From Prochlorococcus sp. AG-409-I11 (lineage in GTDB: Bacteria; Cyanobacteriota; Cyanobacteriia; PCC-6307; Cyanobiaceae), in NCBI GenBank assembly GCA_003215725.1, contig QCJX01000012.1, positions 1 to 33,320 on the forward strand: a stretch of DNA of 33,320 nucleotides, read 5' to 3'. The translations under genes and the position numbers were made by a program. Below the pieces are notes generated by a model. The model worked only from the letters and a program-made list of their open reading frames with translations. It ran no database searches and had not been told where the DNA came from. The stretch's first letter is position 1. Each line of letters opens with the position of its first letter. Below are positions 18,349 through 27,478 of this stretch, one piece after another.

Positions 18349-18591
18349 ATGGGAGAAGCCCGCCGCCGAGCTGACCAGGGCCTGCCACCTCGTCAGAAGA
18401 AAACAAATTCAACTGATAATTCTCCAAGAATTTTCAGTTGGCTTCCGATTACACAGCAGCAATGGATTCAATTCACTGGCCTCTCTATTCGTGTTGGTTG
18501 GTATGGGATAGGTCTCCTGATCCTGATTTGGCTAGTTGTACGTTTTGTTGGGCCAGCTGCCGGCTGGTGGGTGCCAGCTGATGCGAGATAA
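18349..18591 (+). CDS. DUF2839 family small membrane protein
   Basis: An 80-residue protein starting MGEARRRADQGLPPRQKK, the signature N-terminus of the cyanobacterial DUF2839 family, followed by a polar linker and one hydrophobic segment (about residues 51-69, YGIGLLILIWLVVRFVGP). Predicted single-pass membrane protein with a basic N-terminus on the cytoplasmic side. Function unknown. It follows the DinG-like gene by 41 bp and is convergent with recA. Confidence 0.75.
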   Translation: MGEARRRADQGLPPRQKKTNSTDNSPRIFSWLPITQQQWIQFTGLSIRVGWYGIGLLILIWLVVRFVGPAAGWWVPADAR

Positions 18592-18609
18592 TTAAAGAAT
18601 ATTTTGTCC

Positions 18610-18630
18610 ATCTCAATCAAACTTTGAGAT
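18610..18630. terminator. Hairpin between convergent DUF2839 gene and recA
   Basis: ATCTCAA (18610-18616) pairs with TTGAGAT (18624-18630) across a 7-base loop, in the 53 bp between two convergent genes. The position suits a bidirectional terminator, but there is no strong T run on either side. Confidence 0.4.
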
Positions 18631-18644
18631 ATATCCTTCCGTAA

Positions 18645-19787
18645 TTAGGCAGCTGCTGAAACTGAACTGATTGTTGGTTTAGTTGTTGTGCTTGCACGCG
18701 CTCCTGCAGCAAGTGGCTTCATGGAATTTGCGCTTACTTCTGAACCTTCGGTTAACTTTTGCCGAACTAGGACCTCAATTTTGTCTTTTGCTTCTGGATT
18801 TTGTTCAAGCCAGGTGATTGTATTGTCACGTCCTTGGCCAATATTGTCTCCTTCGTAGCTATACCAAGCGCCTTTACGAGTTACAACGTTTGTTTCTTCT
18901 GCTAAATCAAGTAAACAGCCAATTGTGCTAATTCCTTTTCCAAAAAGAATGTCAAATTCAGCAATACGGAATGGAGGGGCAACTTTGTTTTTAGCTACTT
19001 TTACTTTTGCACGGATTCCATACTCTTCCGTCCCTCTTTTTAGCGTTTGTATGCGACGGATATCTAGTCTGACAGAGGCATAAAACTTCAAAGCATTACC
19101 ACCTGTTGTGGTTTCAGGGTTGCCATATGTGATTCCTATTTTGAGGCGCAATTGATTTAAGAAAATCACTGTGCAGCCTGATTTGCCAATATTGCCAGTA
19201 ATTTTTCGCATTGCTTGACTCATTAGTCTTGCCTGGCTTCCTACGGCGAGATCGCCCATTTCTCCTTCGATTTCTGCGCGAGGTGTTAGAGCTGCAACTG
19301 AATCAACTACAACAAGGTCAACAGCAGCTGATCTGACTAATTGATCAACGATTTCAAGGGCCATTTCTCCTGTATCTGGCTGAGAAACTAAAAGATTCTC
19401 AATATCAACGCCTAGTGAAGCAGCATAAATAGGATCTAATGCGTGCTCTGCATCGACAAAAGCCGCCACTCCACCTCGACGTTGGACTTCTGCAATGGCG
19501 TGAAGTGTGAGTGTTGTTTTACCAGAACTTTCTGGTCCATACACTTCAACTACTCTTCCTTTTGGGTAACCACCACCTAGGGCTAAATCTAGTGTGAGTG
19601 CGCCTGTGGAAATTGTCTCTACACGCATTTTGGAGGCATCTCCTAAACGCATAATTGAGCCTTTCCCAAAGTTGCGTTCTATTTGACCAAGTACGAGGTT
19701 GAGAGCCTTGTCTCTTTCGTCGGACCGTCCGTCACTTTTGCGAGAGTTTGCTGTGAGAGATTGTGTTGACTTTGCTTCAGCTGCCAT
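18645..19787 (-). CDS. recA: Recombinase RecA
   Basis: The central homologous-recombination ATPase and LexA co-protease. The 380-residue product has Walker [10 protein letters not shown] (84-92), the MAW block [24 protein letters not shown] (Walker B) and the L2 region [20 protein letters not shown]. The N-terminal 25 residues and the Ala/Ser/Thr-rich C-terminal tail are typical variable ends. RecF, which loads RecA, is encoded 11 kb away in this window. A LexA-box match lies 123 bp upstream of the ATG, suggesting SOS control. Confidence 0.98.
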   Translation of the reverse strand: MAAEAKSTQSLTANSRKSDGRSDERDKALNLVLGQIERNFGKGSIMRLGDASKMRVETISTGALTLDLALGGGYPKGRVVEVYGPESSGKTTLTLHAIAEVQRRGGVAAFVDAEHALDPIYAASLGVDIENLLVSQPDTGEMALEIVDQLVRSAAVDLVVVDSVAALTPRAEIEGEMGDLAVGSQARLMSQAMRKITGNIGKSGCTVIFLNQLRLKIGITYGNPETTTGGNALKFYASVRLDIRRIQTLKRGTEEYGIRAKVKVAKNKVAPPFRIAEFDILFGKGISTIGCLLDLAEETNVVTRKGAWYSYEGDNIGQGRDNTITWLEQNPEAKDKIEVLVRQKLTEGSEVSANSMKPLAAGARASTTTKPTISSVSAAA

Positions 19788-19909
19788 GAAACTAATTAAT
19801 TGCTGAGGGCAAGAAAGTTGCTTGTTGAAATAGCTCAGATGGTATTGCGAGACATGAGACGCAAGTAGAGATCAATGCCACTTCCAAAGATTTCCCTGAC
19901 CACCCTGTT

Positions 19910-19923
19910 AGTACAAGCGTACC
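19910..19923 (-). promoter_or_regulatory. LexA (SOS) box upstream of recA
   Basis: Minus-strand GGTACGCTTGTACT fits the cyanobacterial LexA consensus RGTACNNNDGTWCB at every defined position. It lies 123 bp upstream of the recA start codon and just after the HAD gene stop, oriented with recA. A possible -10 (TACTAA) overlaps it. The rest of the 144-bp gap shows no other clear signal. Confidence 0.6.
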
Positions 19924-19931
19924 CTACCTAA

Positions 19932-20708
19932 TCAAGACCAGCTCGCCAAGGGGGTCGCTAAAGTTTTTGGTTCTAGCAGGTGAATATTTGGTGGAAGGTT
20001 TGTGGAATCTTCGGGTTTGAGGTAGCCCCAGCTAGCTAAATAACAAGGCAGCAAATTTAATCCAGGAGTTTTTAAAACCAATTCCAAGGTAGAACGTCTA
20101 TCTTCTATGAATCCTTTAATAGTTCGATGCTTTAACAGATCAAGTAAAAGTGTTGGTTTGCTTCCTGATTCATGACCATAGAGAATAGCAGGCTTAAGAT
20201 CGAGAAATCTTAATAACTTATCTGTAAATTCTGCACTTTTCGTAGTAATTATGCCGAACTCTATTCCTTCGCTATTGAATTGATTTAGTCGCTTTATTAC
20301 TTCGGGAAATGCTTGATGACTTGCTAACCAATGTGGCAGATCATTGATTATAGCTTCTCTTCGAACATTGTCTAATTCGTATTGAAGAAAGTCAGGTGAC
20401 CATTGCCATTTGTTTAGTACTTCCTTACATCTTTGATCATAATTTTCAGAGAAACTCTTGCTTCCATTCTTTAATAATGAGCTTTCAGGACTTAAGAGTT
20501 CTGCAGCGAGAACAACCATCTCCCAACCTTTGTGAACCCATGGACGTAGCTGACGAAATGCTGGAGGGACTTCTAAAGGTAGTAATGAAGAGTTGGAACT
20601 TTTTCCCAGGATTTTTAAACAGGTAGTGCGAGAACTTTCCCAGTATTCATATAGTCCATCAACAATCACTCCATCAAAGTCAAAGATTAAAAGAGGTTTG
20701 TTAGTCAC
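19932..20708 (-). CDS. HAD-superfamily hydrolase
   Basis: A 258-residue haloacid-dehalogenase-fold phosphatase. Motif I is DFDGVIVD with nucleophile Asp10 and Asp12, motif II is FGIITTKS, motif III Lys is in GSKPTLL, and motif IV is the divergent FIEDRRSTLE rather than the usual GDxxxD. A helical cap lies between motifs I and II. Phosphoglycolate phosphatase-like members are the nearest group, but substrate cannot be assigned. The start is taken as GTG 20708; a TTG precedes it directly. It lies 16 bp downstream of tRNA-Gln. Confidence 0.75.
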   Translation of the reverse strand: MTNKPLLIFDFDGVIVDGLYEYWESSRTTCLKILGKSSNSSLLPLEVPPAFRQLRPWVHKGWEMVVLAAELLSPESSLLKNGSKSFSENYDQRCKEVLNKWQWSPDFLQYELDNVRREAIINDLPHWLASHQAFPEVIKRLNQFNSEGIEFGIITTKSAEFTDKLLRFLDLKPAILYGHESGSKPTLLLDLLKHRTIKGFIEDRRSTLELVLKTPGLNLLPCYLASWGYLKPEDSTNLPPNIHLLEPKTLATPLASWS

Positions 20709-20724
20709 CAAAAGGTTTTAAAAA

Positions 20725-20796
20725 CTGGGCCGCTAGGATTCGAACCTAGGAATGGCTGGACCAAAACCAGCTGCCTTACCACTTGGCGACGGCCCA
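20725..20796 (-). tRNA. tRNA-Gln (anticodon TTG)
   Basis: On the minus strand: acceptor TGGGCCG paired with CGGCCCA, a D arm with GCC..GGC, anticodon stem GCTGG/CCAGC with loop TTTTGGT (anticodon TTG, reading CAA/CAG), and T arm CTAGG-TTCGAAT-CCTAG. The discriminator is G; CCA is not encoded. A short T run follows the 3' end. Length is 72 nt. Confidence 0.97.
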
Positions 20797-20857
20797 TTGA
20801 TTCAGATCAGGACTTGATTAGAGGTCATTTCACTGAATATGCAAATAATTGCACAAC

Positions 20858-20887
20858 GTGGTTTCAACCACTAGTGGATTTCACCAC
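20858..20887. repeat. Two adjacent 14-bp palindromes upstream of tRNA-Gln
   Basis: GTGGTTTCAACCAC (20858-20871) and GTGGATTTCACCAC (20874-20887) are near-identical palindromes two bases apart, in the 185-bp gap between tRNA-Gln and the 3' end of ldpA. Both arms pair perfectly over at least 4 bp. They could be operators, tandem hairpins ending ldpA transcription, or part of the tRNA promoter region. Nothing else in the gap looks coding. Confidence 0.35.
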
Positions 20888-20981
20888 TTCCTTTTCCGTT
20901 TAAGGATAAATGGAAATGCAATTTTATTGATGGAGCGGTGAAAAATCAATTATTTTTTTAGATCCTATGTTCTTGCTTCAA

Positions 20982-21965
20982 TCAATTTAATAACCAAGGG
21001 TTGATTAGGCTTTTAGCTATCTCAACTGCTTTATTCCATCCATCTGGCCATTCTGTGAGCTTTTTGTTTTTGGCTTGAGCTTCCATGATTAATGGTTGAA
21101 TTAGCTTTCGAGCTACACCTCCGAAGGCTATACCTTCTGGCTTAATTGAAGAATCAAGAAACTGAATTGTTTGACCATTAGTTCCTCCTGCTATCTGTAG
21201 AGGTCCAGGTGGGGCTATAGGGCGAAGTCTCTTCCAAAGGGATAGGGCCACTCGAGCTGTTCCGGGACCTATATCTCCACTCATTGGGCGCCCATCCAAT
21301 TGCCATATAGGTTTTAGATTGAACTTTCGCAAGCATTGATATCTCTGCCAAAGTTCTTGAGCGAGTATTTTTGAATTAGTTTTGTGTCCTTCTAAACCAC
21401 AGCTGACTGCAATCCTATTGAGAGTTATTTGTGATTTGAGTATTGCTTCAATTGTTGTTTGAAAAGCCTTTGCTCTGCCTGGAGCTGTATGAATTTCGAT
21501 TGCATCAGGCTTAACAGTGGAGAAGAAAGAATGAAAATCTTTAAGACTTAGAAAATGCTCTTCTGATTTGATGTATCCAAATGGACAGGCTGGTAAACAG
21601 CGTCCACATCCATAGCAAAGTTGAGGAATGATGCCATCTTGATCCGTTATTGCGTTTGCTGGGCAGATTTTTTGGCAGGGACGAGGACAATTTTGTGGAC
21701 ATGTTTTTGGGTTGAAAAAAGCTTTTCGGAAATGAGAGTCTTTCCCATCACTAACACTCACCATGAGCCATGGACGACGTCCTGTGCGTGCTTGAACCCA
21801 ATCGAGGCCTTCTCTTGCTGCATTGACCACAGCTAAATCAGCAGCTATATCGACACAATGAACTCCGGCTGCGGCGTAAACAGCACAAGTGTCAGAGATT
21901 GAAGGAAGATCTTGATTGCTTGCACCACAAATCAATTTCACCCAGGTCCCTTTTGCAAGAATCAC
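20982..21965 (-). CDS. ldpA: Light-dependent period protein LdpA (iron-sulfur)
   Basis: LdpA is an iron-sulfur protein that helps reset the cyanobacterial circadian clock in response to the redox state of photosynthesis. The 327-residue protein has two cysteine clusters, Cys89/93/97/101 (CPQNCPRPCQKICP) and Cys117/120/123/127 (CYGCGRCLPACP), enough for two 4Fe-4S clusters, plus a conserved C-terminal domain with GLEGHKTNSK and DGRPMSGDIGPGTA. The start is GTG at 21965. It lies 46 bp downstream of ndhN and is probably cotranscribed with it. Confidence 0.88.
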   Translation of the reverse strand: MILAKGTWVKLICGASNQDLPSISDTCAVYAAAGVHCVDIAADLAVVNAAREGLDWVQARTGRRPWLMVSVSDGKDSHFRKAFFNPKTCPQNCPRPCQKICPANAITDQDGIIPQLCYGCGRCLPACPFGYIKSEEHFLSLKDFHSFFSTVKPDAIEIHTAPGRAKAFQTTIEAILKSQITLNRIAVSCGLEGHKTNSKILAQELWQRYQCLRKFNLKPIWQLDGRPMSGDIGPGTARVALSLWKRLRPIAPPGPLQIAGGTNGQTIQFLDSSIKPEGIAFGGVARKLIQPLIMEAQAKNKKLTEWPDGWNKAVEIAKSLINPWLLN

Positions 21966-22011
21966 TTTGATGCAAATAGAACCTTACTTAAACTTACTTA
22001 AAATAAAGCTT

Positions 22012-22473
22012 TTATGCCTTTAAGAGCTGTCGCATTGGTTCCCATCTCAAACTACGAGAACCACCCATCTCAACAACTATTTTCAAACGGGGTTCACGTT
22101 TGCATAGATCACATAATGCTATTAATTCTGAACGCGATAAAACTTCACCTTCTATCAACCAAAGGATTACTGGGGCATTGCTAGCTAGTAATTCATTTAG
22201 TTGAGGCATGACTTGTTGCACCTCACCTAATGCACCATTTCTCCCAACACTTTGATGACCTAAGTGAGGTGGTCTAATTCCATGTAATTGACAAAGAAAA
22301 ACTTCTGGATCTCCTAATCCTCTTACTGAACTGATCTGGGTCCTATATCCAGCTGCTCTAAGACGACGAAGTAAACGAGTTTCTGAGCCTCCTTCTAGAG
22401 GGGTATGAATAGCGAGACATCCAAAAGCCTCAAGGTCACTGCGAAATTTCTTTCCTGAGAGCAATAGAGGCAT
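22012..22473 (-). CDS. ndhN: NAD(P)H-quinone oxidoreductase subunit N
   Basis: A cyanobacterial/chloroplast-specific hydrophilic-arm subunit of photosynthetic NDH-1, which works in cyclic electron flow and respiration at the thylakoid. The 153-residue product has the conserved blocks [40 protein letters not shown] and GEVLSRSEL. The start is the ATG at 22473. It is the first gene of a minus-strand pair with ldpA and is divergent from the ribosomal cluster across a 382-bp gap. Confidence 0.95.
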   Translation of the reverse strand: MPLLLSGKKFRSDLEAFGCLAIHTPLEGGSETRLLRRLRAAGYRTQISSVRGLGDPEVFLCQLHGIRPPHLGHQSVGRNGALGEVQQVMPQLNELLASNAPVILWLIEGEVLSRSELIALCDLCKREPRLKIVVEMGGSRSLRWEPMRQLLKA

Positions 22474-22560
22474 TGCTTTAACTCAATTTAAATAGAGTCT
22501 GGCAGTTAAATGTTCTAAGTGAAAGGGATCCATGGTGGTGTAGTGTTTTAAGTTCAGCGA

Positions 22561-22600
22561 GCTTTTCTATGCCCGCCCGCTAGCCGGGCCTCTAGAAAGC
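22561..22600. other. GC-rich hairpin in ndhN-rplC intergenic region
   Basis: Outer arms GCTTTTCTA and TAGAAAGC pair with one bulged T; inside, GCCCG (22575-22579) pairs with CGGGC (22585-22589) around a CTAGC loop. An alternative upstream GCCCG at 22571-22575 can pair too. Such GC-rich sequence stands out in this AT-rich region. It may be a terminator, a small RNA, or a protein-binding site. Confidence 0.4.
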
Positions 22601-22809
22601 AAGCAGGTCCGACGATTGCGTTGGATTTATATTGGTCAGTGCAGAAAGGTAGAACAGCCTTTTTGTCGAGAAACTAACCGAACTGAAAATGTTTGGCTAA
22701 GTCTCAACCAACTGATTTTGTTCGCTAGCCCATCCGAGATTTACTAGTGCTGTCTCTAACAGCTTGGTTTTTCGGTAAAGACAGCGTTTCTTTATCAGTT
22801 AATTCTCCC

Positions 22810-22835
22810 AACCCTCTTTTCTGAGGTTTTTATTG
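22810..22835 (+). terminator. Attenuator-like terminator hairpin before rplC
   Basis: AACC-C-TC (22810-22816, one bulged C) pairs with GAGGTT (22823-22828) across a 6-base loop and is followed at once by a T-rich tract. It ends about 20 bp before the rplC ATG, so it could end transcription in the leader. The stem is short, so strength is uncertain. Confidence 0.4.
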
Positions 22836-22855
22836 GCTGGCGTTATTTCCTCATT

Positions 22856-23512
22856 ATGTCAATCGGCATCCTAGGGAAGAAGTTGGGTATGTCCCAGTTC
22901 TTCGATGATCAAGGCAGAGCTGTCCCAGTCACTTTGATTGAGGCAGGACCTTGTCGTATTACCCAACTAAAAACTGCTGAAACGGATGGTTACTCCGCTG
23001 TTCAGATTGGTTTTGGTGTGATTCGAGAAAAACTCATTAACAAACCTGCAACAGGTCATTTTGCCAAGTCGGGTCAGGACCCTCTTCGTCACATTCGTGA
23101 GTATCGTGTTGATGATTTAGAAGGGCTTGAACTAGGTAAAGCTATAACGGTCGGAACGTTTGAAACTGGTCAGAAAATAGATGTGAGTGGTAACTCGATG
23201 GGACGTGGTTTCTCTGGTTATCAAAAGAGGCATGGTTTCAGTCGCGGCCCTATGAGTCACGGTTCGAAAAATCATAGAGAACCTGGCTCAACAGGAGCAG
23301 GTACTACTCCTGGGAGGATATATCCAGGTAAAAGAATGGCAGGTCGTTATGGAGGAAAAAAAATAACAACAAGAGGTCTTACCATCCTCAAGATTGATAG
23401 TGAGAGAAACCTTCTTGTTGTGAAAGGTTCTGTTCCGGGTAAACCTGGCTCTTTGCTTAATATTCGACCTGCAAAGAGAGTTGGAATGAATTCAAACGGA
23501 GGTAAAAAATAA
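22856..23512 (+). CDS. rplC: 50S ribosomal protein L3
   Basis: L3 binds 23S rRNA early in assembly near the peptidyl-transferase centre. The 218-residue product starts [18 protein letters not shown] and contains the L3 loop [19 protein letters not shown] and [18 protein letters not shown]. First gene of the cluster; no strong Shine-Dalgarno precedes it. Its TAA shares one base with the rplD ATG. Confidence 0.99.
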   Translation: MSIGILGKKLGMSQFFDDQGRAVPVTLIEAGPCRITQLKTAETDGYSAVQIGFGVIREKLINKPATGHFAKSGQDPLRHIREYRVDDLEGLELGKAITVGTFETGQKIDVSGNSMGRGFSGYQKRHGFSRGPMSHGSKNHREPGSTGAGTTPGRIYPGKRMAGRYGGKKITTRGLTILKIDSERNLLVVKGSVPGKPGSLLNIRPAKRVGMNSNGGKK

Positions 23513-24147
23513 TGGCTACTTGTGTTGTACGCGATTGGCAAGGTAAAGAAACGGGTGAGACAACTCTTGATCTAAAAGTTGCCAAAGAATCATCCTCTAA
23601 TGATTTGATGCATAGAGCTGTCCTGCGTCAGCAAGCACATAGTCGGCAAGGAACAGCTAGTACATTAACTAGATCAGAAGTTCGAGGAGGAGGTAGAAAG
23701 CCTTATAAGCAGAAAGGGACAGGCAGGGCAAGGCAAGGTTCTATCAGAACTCCACTGCGACCAGGTGGTGGAATAATTTTTGGTCCCAAACCACGTACTT
23801 ATAACCTTTCGATGAACCGAAAGGAGCGTCGTTTGGCATTGCGTACAGCTTTGATGAGTCGATTGAAAGACTTGATTGTCTTAAAAGATTTTGGGAAAAG
23901 TTTGAAGACTCCTAAAACACGTGAAATTGTTGATTTGCTAGGCAGATTAGGTATTGCATCTGATGCTAAGACTTTAATTATTCTTTTAAAGCCATCTGAA
24001 ACCATTAGACGTTCGGTTCGAAATTTAGAGAAAGTCAAGTTGATTTCTGCTGATCAACTAAATGTGTTTGATCTACTTCATGCCAACTCATTGATCGTTG
24101 GTGAAGATGCTCTAGTAACTATTCAGGAGGTTTATGGCAATGACTGA
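23512..24147 (+). CDS. rplD: 50S ribosomal protein L4
   Basis: L4 lines the exit tunnel and in many bacteria represses its own operon, which makes it the natural candidate ligand for the structured leader upstream. The 211-residue product has the tunnel-loop region [20 protein letters not shown] and [15 protein letters not shown]. It overlaps rplC by one base and rplW by 8 bp. Confidence 0.99.
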   Translation: MATCVVRDWQGKETGETTLDLKVAKESSSNDLMHRAVLRQQAHSRQGTASTLTRSEVRGGGRKPYKQKGTGRARQGSIRTPLRPGGGIIFGPKPRTYNLSMNRKERRLALRTALMSRLKDLIVLKDFGKSLKTPKTREIVDLLGRLGIASDAKTLIILLKPSETIRRSVRNLEKVKLISADQLNVFDLLHANSLIVGEDALVTIQEVYGND

Positions 24148-24442
24148 AGCATTTAAACAGCGATTAGCTGATGTAATCCGTCGACCTCTTATCACTGAAA
24201 AAGCTACTAGAGGCCTTGATATGAACCAATACACTTTTGAAGTTGACCATCGAGCAGCTAAACCTGATATCAAGGCTGCTGTTGAAAAGATGTTTGATGT
24301 AAAAGTGATTGGGATCAGCACAATGAATCCACCTAGACGCACTCGACGAGTTGGTCGTTTTGCAGGAAAACGTTCTCAAGTTAAGAAGGCAGTGGTGCGC
24401 TTAGCTGAGGGTAATTCCATTCAACTTTTCCCTGAATCCTGA
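24140..24442 (+). CDS. rplW: 50S ribosomal protein L23
   Basis: L23 sits at the tunnel exit and docks trigger factor and SRP. The chosen start, the second ATG (24140), gives 100 residues ([20 protein letters not shown]). An AGGAGG Shine-Dalgarno at 24125-24130 is 9 bases from this ATG but only 3 from the ATG at 24134, so the shorter form is preferred. Blocks [20 protein letters not shown] and [18 protein letters not shown] are typical. Confidence 0.97.
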   Translation: MTEAFKQRLADVIRRPLITEKATRGLDMNQYTFEVDHRAAKPDIKAAVEKMFDVKVIGISTMNPPRRTRRVGRFAGKRSQVKKAVVRLAEGNSIQLFPES

Positions 24443-24455
24443 GGGCTGAAATCAA

Positions 24456-25319
24456 ATGGCAATTCGTACTTATCGTCCATATACACCTGGTACTAGGACC
24501 AGAGTTGTAACCGACTTCAATGAGGTGACTGAGCGTAAGCCTGAAAAGTCACTCTTGGTCTCAAAACACCGCCGCAAAGGTCGTAATAACCGCGGTGTTA
24601 TTACCTGTCGTCATAGGGGCGGAGGCCATAAACGTCTTTATAGAACAGTTGATTTTCGGCGTGATAAGCATGGAATCCCAGCAAAAGTCGCTGCTATTCA
24701 CTACGACCCTCATCGAAATGCTCGTTTAGCTTTACTTTTTTATTCAGACGGTGAAAAGCGGTATATCCTTGCGCCTGCTGGAGTTAGTGTTGGTCAAGAA
24801 GTTATCTCAGGACCAGACTCTCCAATAGAAAGTGGTAACGCTATGCCTCTTTCGACAATACCTTTAGGTTCAAGTGTTCATTGTGTTGAGCTTTATGCTG
24901 GCCGCGGCGGTCAAATGGTTAGAACAGCTGGTGCAAGTGCTCAAGTAATGGCTAAGGAAGGTAACTATGTTGCCTTGAAACTTCCCTCTACAGAAGTTCG
25001 CTTAGTTAGACGTGAGTGTTATGCAACTCTTGGAGAAGTTGGAAACTCAGAAATTAGAAATACAAGCCTAGGAAAGGCAGGCCGACGTAGATGGTTAGGT
25101 AGAAGACCTCAAGTAAGAGGTAGCGTTATGAACCCTTGCGATCACCCCCACGGTGGTGGTGAGGGCCGTGCACCTATAGGTCGTTCAGGTCCGGTTACTC
25201 CTTGGGGCAAGCCAACGCTTGGTCTCAAGACCCGCAAGAAGAATAAACCTAGTAATCGGTTTGTTCTTCGTAAGCGTCGCCGTGTTTCTAAGCGGAGTCG
25301 TGGCGGAAGAGATTCCTGA
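24456..25319 (+). CDS. rplB: 50S ribosomal protein L2
   Basis: L2 is needed for subunit joining and peptidyl-transferase activity. The 287-residue protein contains the signature [14 protein letters not shown] near the C-terminus, including the conserved His, and [19 protein letters not shown] near the N-terminus. It follows rplW by 13 bp. Confidence 0.99.
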   Translation: MAIRTYRPYTPGTRTRVVTDFNEVTERKPEKSLLVSKHRRKGRNNRGVITCRHRGGGHKRLYRTVDFRRDKHGIPAKVAAIHYDPHRNARLALLFYSDGEKRYILAPAGVSVGQEVISGPDSPIESGNAMPLSTIPLGSSVHCVELYAGRGGQMVRTAGASAQVMAKEGNYVALKLPSTEVRLVRRECYATLGEVGNSEIRNTSLGKAGRRRWLGRRPQVRGSVMNPCDHPHGGGEGRAPIGRSGPVTPWGKPTLGLKTRKKNKPSNRFVLRKRRRVSKRSRGGRDS

Positions 25320-25357
25320 TTTTATTTATCTCTTTAATGTTTTTTTCTTAATCCGCC

Positions 25358-25633
25358 ATGGGACGCTCACTTAAAAAAGGCCCTTTTATTGCTGACAGTC
25401 TTCTTCGTAAGGTTGAAAAGCAAAACACTGATGACGATAAGTCTGTAATTAAGACTTGGTCTCGATCCTCTACCATCCTTCCAATGATGATTGGCCATAC
25501 AATTGCTGTTCATAACGGCAAAACTCACATACCAGTTTTCATTACTGAACAAATGGTGGGCCACAAACTGGGAGAATTTGCCCCCACTCGAACATATAGA
25601 GGTCATATTCGAGATAAAAAAGGAGGTCGTTAA
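25358..25633 (+). CDS. rpsS: 30S ribosomal protein S19
   Basis: S19 is in the head of the small subunit near the A site. The 91-residue product starts [20 protein letters not shown] and has the family block [16 protein letters not shown]. It follows rplB by 38 bp and is followed by rplV after 5 bp. Confidence 0.99.
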   Translation: MGRSLKKGPFIADSLLRKVEKQNTDDDKSVIKTWSRSSTILPMMIGHTIAVHNGKTHIPVFITEQMVGHKLGEFAPTRTYRGHIRDKKGGR

Positions 25634-25638
25634 TCAAC

Positions 25639-26025
25639 ATGTCTAATTCTTCAACAACTACTTCAGTTGCAAAGGCTCATGGGCGATTTGTTAGAGGATC
25701 AGCTTCTAAGGTGCGTCGTGTTCTCGATCAGATTCGTGGGCGCACATATCGAGATGCTTTGATCATGCTCGAGTTCATGCCTTATCGCTCAACAGGCCCC
25801 ATTACGAAAGTTCTCCGTTCTGCAGTAGCAAATGCTGAACATAATTTGGGACTAGATCCGTCTTCTTTAATCATCACTAGTGCAATGGCTGACATGGGTC
25901 CATCTATGAAGAGGTATAGACCTCGAGCTCAAGGTCGTGCTTTTGCAATTAAAAAGCAGACTTGTCACATCAGCATTGCTGTTGCGGCACCCACCGATTC
26001 ACAAACCCCTGAAGAAACAAACTGA
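25639..26025 (+). CDS. rplV: 50S ribosomal protein L22
   Basis: L22 lines the nascent-peptide tunnel. The 128-residue protein shows the conserved [20 protein letters not shown] and the C-terminal hairpin [18 protein letters not shown] non-conserved C-terminal tail ([13 protein letters not shown]) follows. The stop TGA shares one base with the rpsC ATG. Confidence 0.98.
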   Translation: MSNSSTTTSVAKAHGRFVRGSASKVRRVLDQIRGRTYRDALIMLEFMPYRSTGPITKVLRSAVANAEHNLGLDPSSLIITSAMADMGPSMKRYRPRAQGRAFAIKKQTCHISIAVAAPTDSQTPEETN

Positions 26026-26756
26026 TGGGACACAAAATCCATCCAACTGGCTTACGCCTGGGTATTACGCAGGAACACCGCTCTCGCTGGTATGCCCCAA
26101 CTAAGACTTACCCGACCCTTCTTCAAGAGGATGATCGGATAAGAAGATTTATCAGTAAGAAATATGGAGCTGCAGGCATTAGTGATGTCTTGATAGCTCG
26201 CAAGGCAGACCAACTCGAAGTAGAGCTCAAAACTGCACGACCAGGAGTAATTGTTGGACGTCAAGGTAGTGGAATTGAAGAGTTAAGGTCTGGTATCCAA
26301 AAAACGATTGGAGATAGAGGGAGACAAGTAAGGATTAATGTCGTTGAGGTCGAAAGAGTTGATGCTGATGCTTATCTTCTTGCTGAATATATAGCTCAAC
26401 AGCTTGAAAAAAGAGTGGCTTTTCGCCGCACAATTCGTATGGCTGTTCAAAGAGCTCAACGAGCAGGAGTATTGGGTTTAAAGATTCAGGTAGGTGGCAG
26501 ATTGAATGGAGCTGAGATTGCTCGGACTGAATGGACTCGAGAGGGACGGGTTCCACTTCATACTCTGCGAGCGGAGATTGATTATGCAACAAAGGTTGCA
26601 AGTACAACTTATGGTGTTTTAGGAATCAAAGTTTGGGTTTTTAAAGGCGAAGTTCTCGCTAAAGAAGATCAACCTTTACCTGTGGGTGCAAGCCCTAAGC
26701 GACGAAGTAATCGTCGGCCTCAACAATTTGAGGATCGTTCCAATGAAGGTAAATAA
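26025..26756 (+). CDS. rpsC: 30S ribosomal protein S3
   Basis: S3 forms part of the mRNA entry channel. The 243-residue protein starts [20 protein letters not shown], has a KH domain with [15 protein letters not shown], and a C-terminal domain with [14 protein letters not shown] basic tail follows. Its TAA lies within an AAGGAG Shine-Dalgarno (26755-26760) for rplP. Confidence 0.99.
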   Translation: MGHKIHPTGLRLGITQEHRSRWYAPTKTYPTLLQEDDRIRRFISKKYGAAGISDVLIARKADQLEVELKTARPGVIVGRQGSGIEELRSGIQKTIGDRGRQVRINVVEVERVDADAYLLAEYIAQQLEKRVAFRRTIRMAVQRAQRAGVLGLKIQVGGRLNGAEIARTEWTREGRVPLHTLRAEIDYATKVASTTYGVLGIKVWVFKGEVLAKEDQPLPVGASPKRRSNRRPQQFEDRSNEGK

Positions 26757-26769
26757 GGAGCTTTAAATC

Positions 26770-27249
26770 ATGCTTAGTCCCAAACGAGTCAAATTTCGCA
26801 AACAGCAAAGAGGCCGCATGCGTGGTGTTGCCACTAGGGGTAACACAATTGCTTTTGGTCAGTTTGCTTTGCAAGCACAAGAATGTGGTTGGGTTACTTC
26901 TCGTCAAATCGAGGCGAGCAGAAGAGCAATGACCCGCTATGTAAAACGTGGAGGGAAAATTTGGATTCGTATTTTCCCAGATAAGCCAGTCACTATGAGG
27001 CCTGCAGAAACCAGAATGGGTTCCGGTAAAGGTAACCCTGAATTCTGGGTAGCTGTAGTAAAGCCTGGTCGAATCTTGTTTGAAATGGGAGGTGACGAAA
27101 TTACGCAAGAAATAGCTAAGGAGGCTATGAGACTTGCGCAGTACAAACTTCCTGTCAAAACTAAATTCTTATCTATTGAAGATGAGAGTCAGCTTTCTAC
27201 TGCCTCTAGTTCTTCTTCTACTGCTCAATCAGCTAGCTCGGACTCTTGA
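26770..27249 (+). CDS. rplP: 50S ribosomal protein L16 with Ser-rich tail
   Basis: L16 contacts the A-site tRNA and organises the large-subunit core. Starting [17 protein letters not shown], the protein has the normal fold including [19 protein letters not shown]. At 159 residues it exceeds the usual 135-140: the extra C-terminal part is low-complexity ([18 protein letters not shown]), so probably disordered. AAGGAG lies 9 bases before the ATG. Confidence 0.98.
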   Translation: MLSPKRVKFRKQQRGRMRGVATRGNTIAFGQFALQAQECGWVTSRQIEASRRAMTRYVKRGGKIWIRIFPDKPVTMRPAETRMGSGKGNPEFWVAVVKPGRILFEMGGDEITQEIAKEAMRLAQYKLPVKTKFLSIEDESQLSTASSSSSTAQSASSDS

Positions 27250-27251
27250 TT

Positions 27252-27461
27252 ATGGCCAAATTAGATGCAATTGAGGTCAGAAATCTGACCGATTCAGATA
27301 TTACGGAACAAATCGATGATCTCCGGCGTGAGTTATTTGATCTCCGTTTTAAGCAGGCCACTAGACAGCTGACAAACACTCATCGTTTTAAGGAAGCTCG
27401 TATTAAATTGGCACAACTTTTGACTGTTCAGAGTGAACGCATTCGTTCCAAAACCTCCTGA
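27252..27461 (+). CDS. rpmC: 50S ribosomal protein L29
   Basis: A small two-helix protein near the tunnel exit. The 69-residue product has the family pattern [23 protein letters not shown] 27252 is preferred over the in-frame TTG at 27246, which overlaps the rplP stop. It begins 2 bp after rplP ends. Confidence 0.97.
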   Translation: MAKLDAIEVRNLTDSDITEQIDDLRRELFDLRFKQATRQLTNTHRFKEARIKLAQLLTVQSERIRSKTS

Positions 27462-27478
27462 ATATTTTATTTAAAATC

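Larger units (their letters stand above)
22474..22855 (+). promoter_or_regulatory. 382-bp structured region upstream of the ribosomal protein cluster
   Basis: This non-coding gap must hold the promoter of ndhN (minus) and that of the rplC cluster (plus). It contains a GC-rich hairpin (22561-22600), a possible -10 TATATT (22628-22633), and a 3' part with competing stems: GCTGTCT (22749-22755) can pair with ACAGC (22759-22763) over 5 bp or with AGACAGC (22779-22785) over 7 bp, not both. A terminator-like hairpin follows at 22810-22835. The arrangement resembles an attenuating leader for ribosomal protein control, but no ligand or known leader family is recognised. Confidence 0.5.

Noticed and set aside
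22474-22855. Possible small protein in the ndhN-rplC gap
   Set aside because: No frame of useful length with a plausible start was found; structure rather than coding explains the region.
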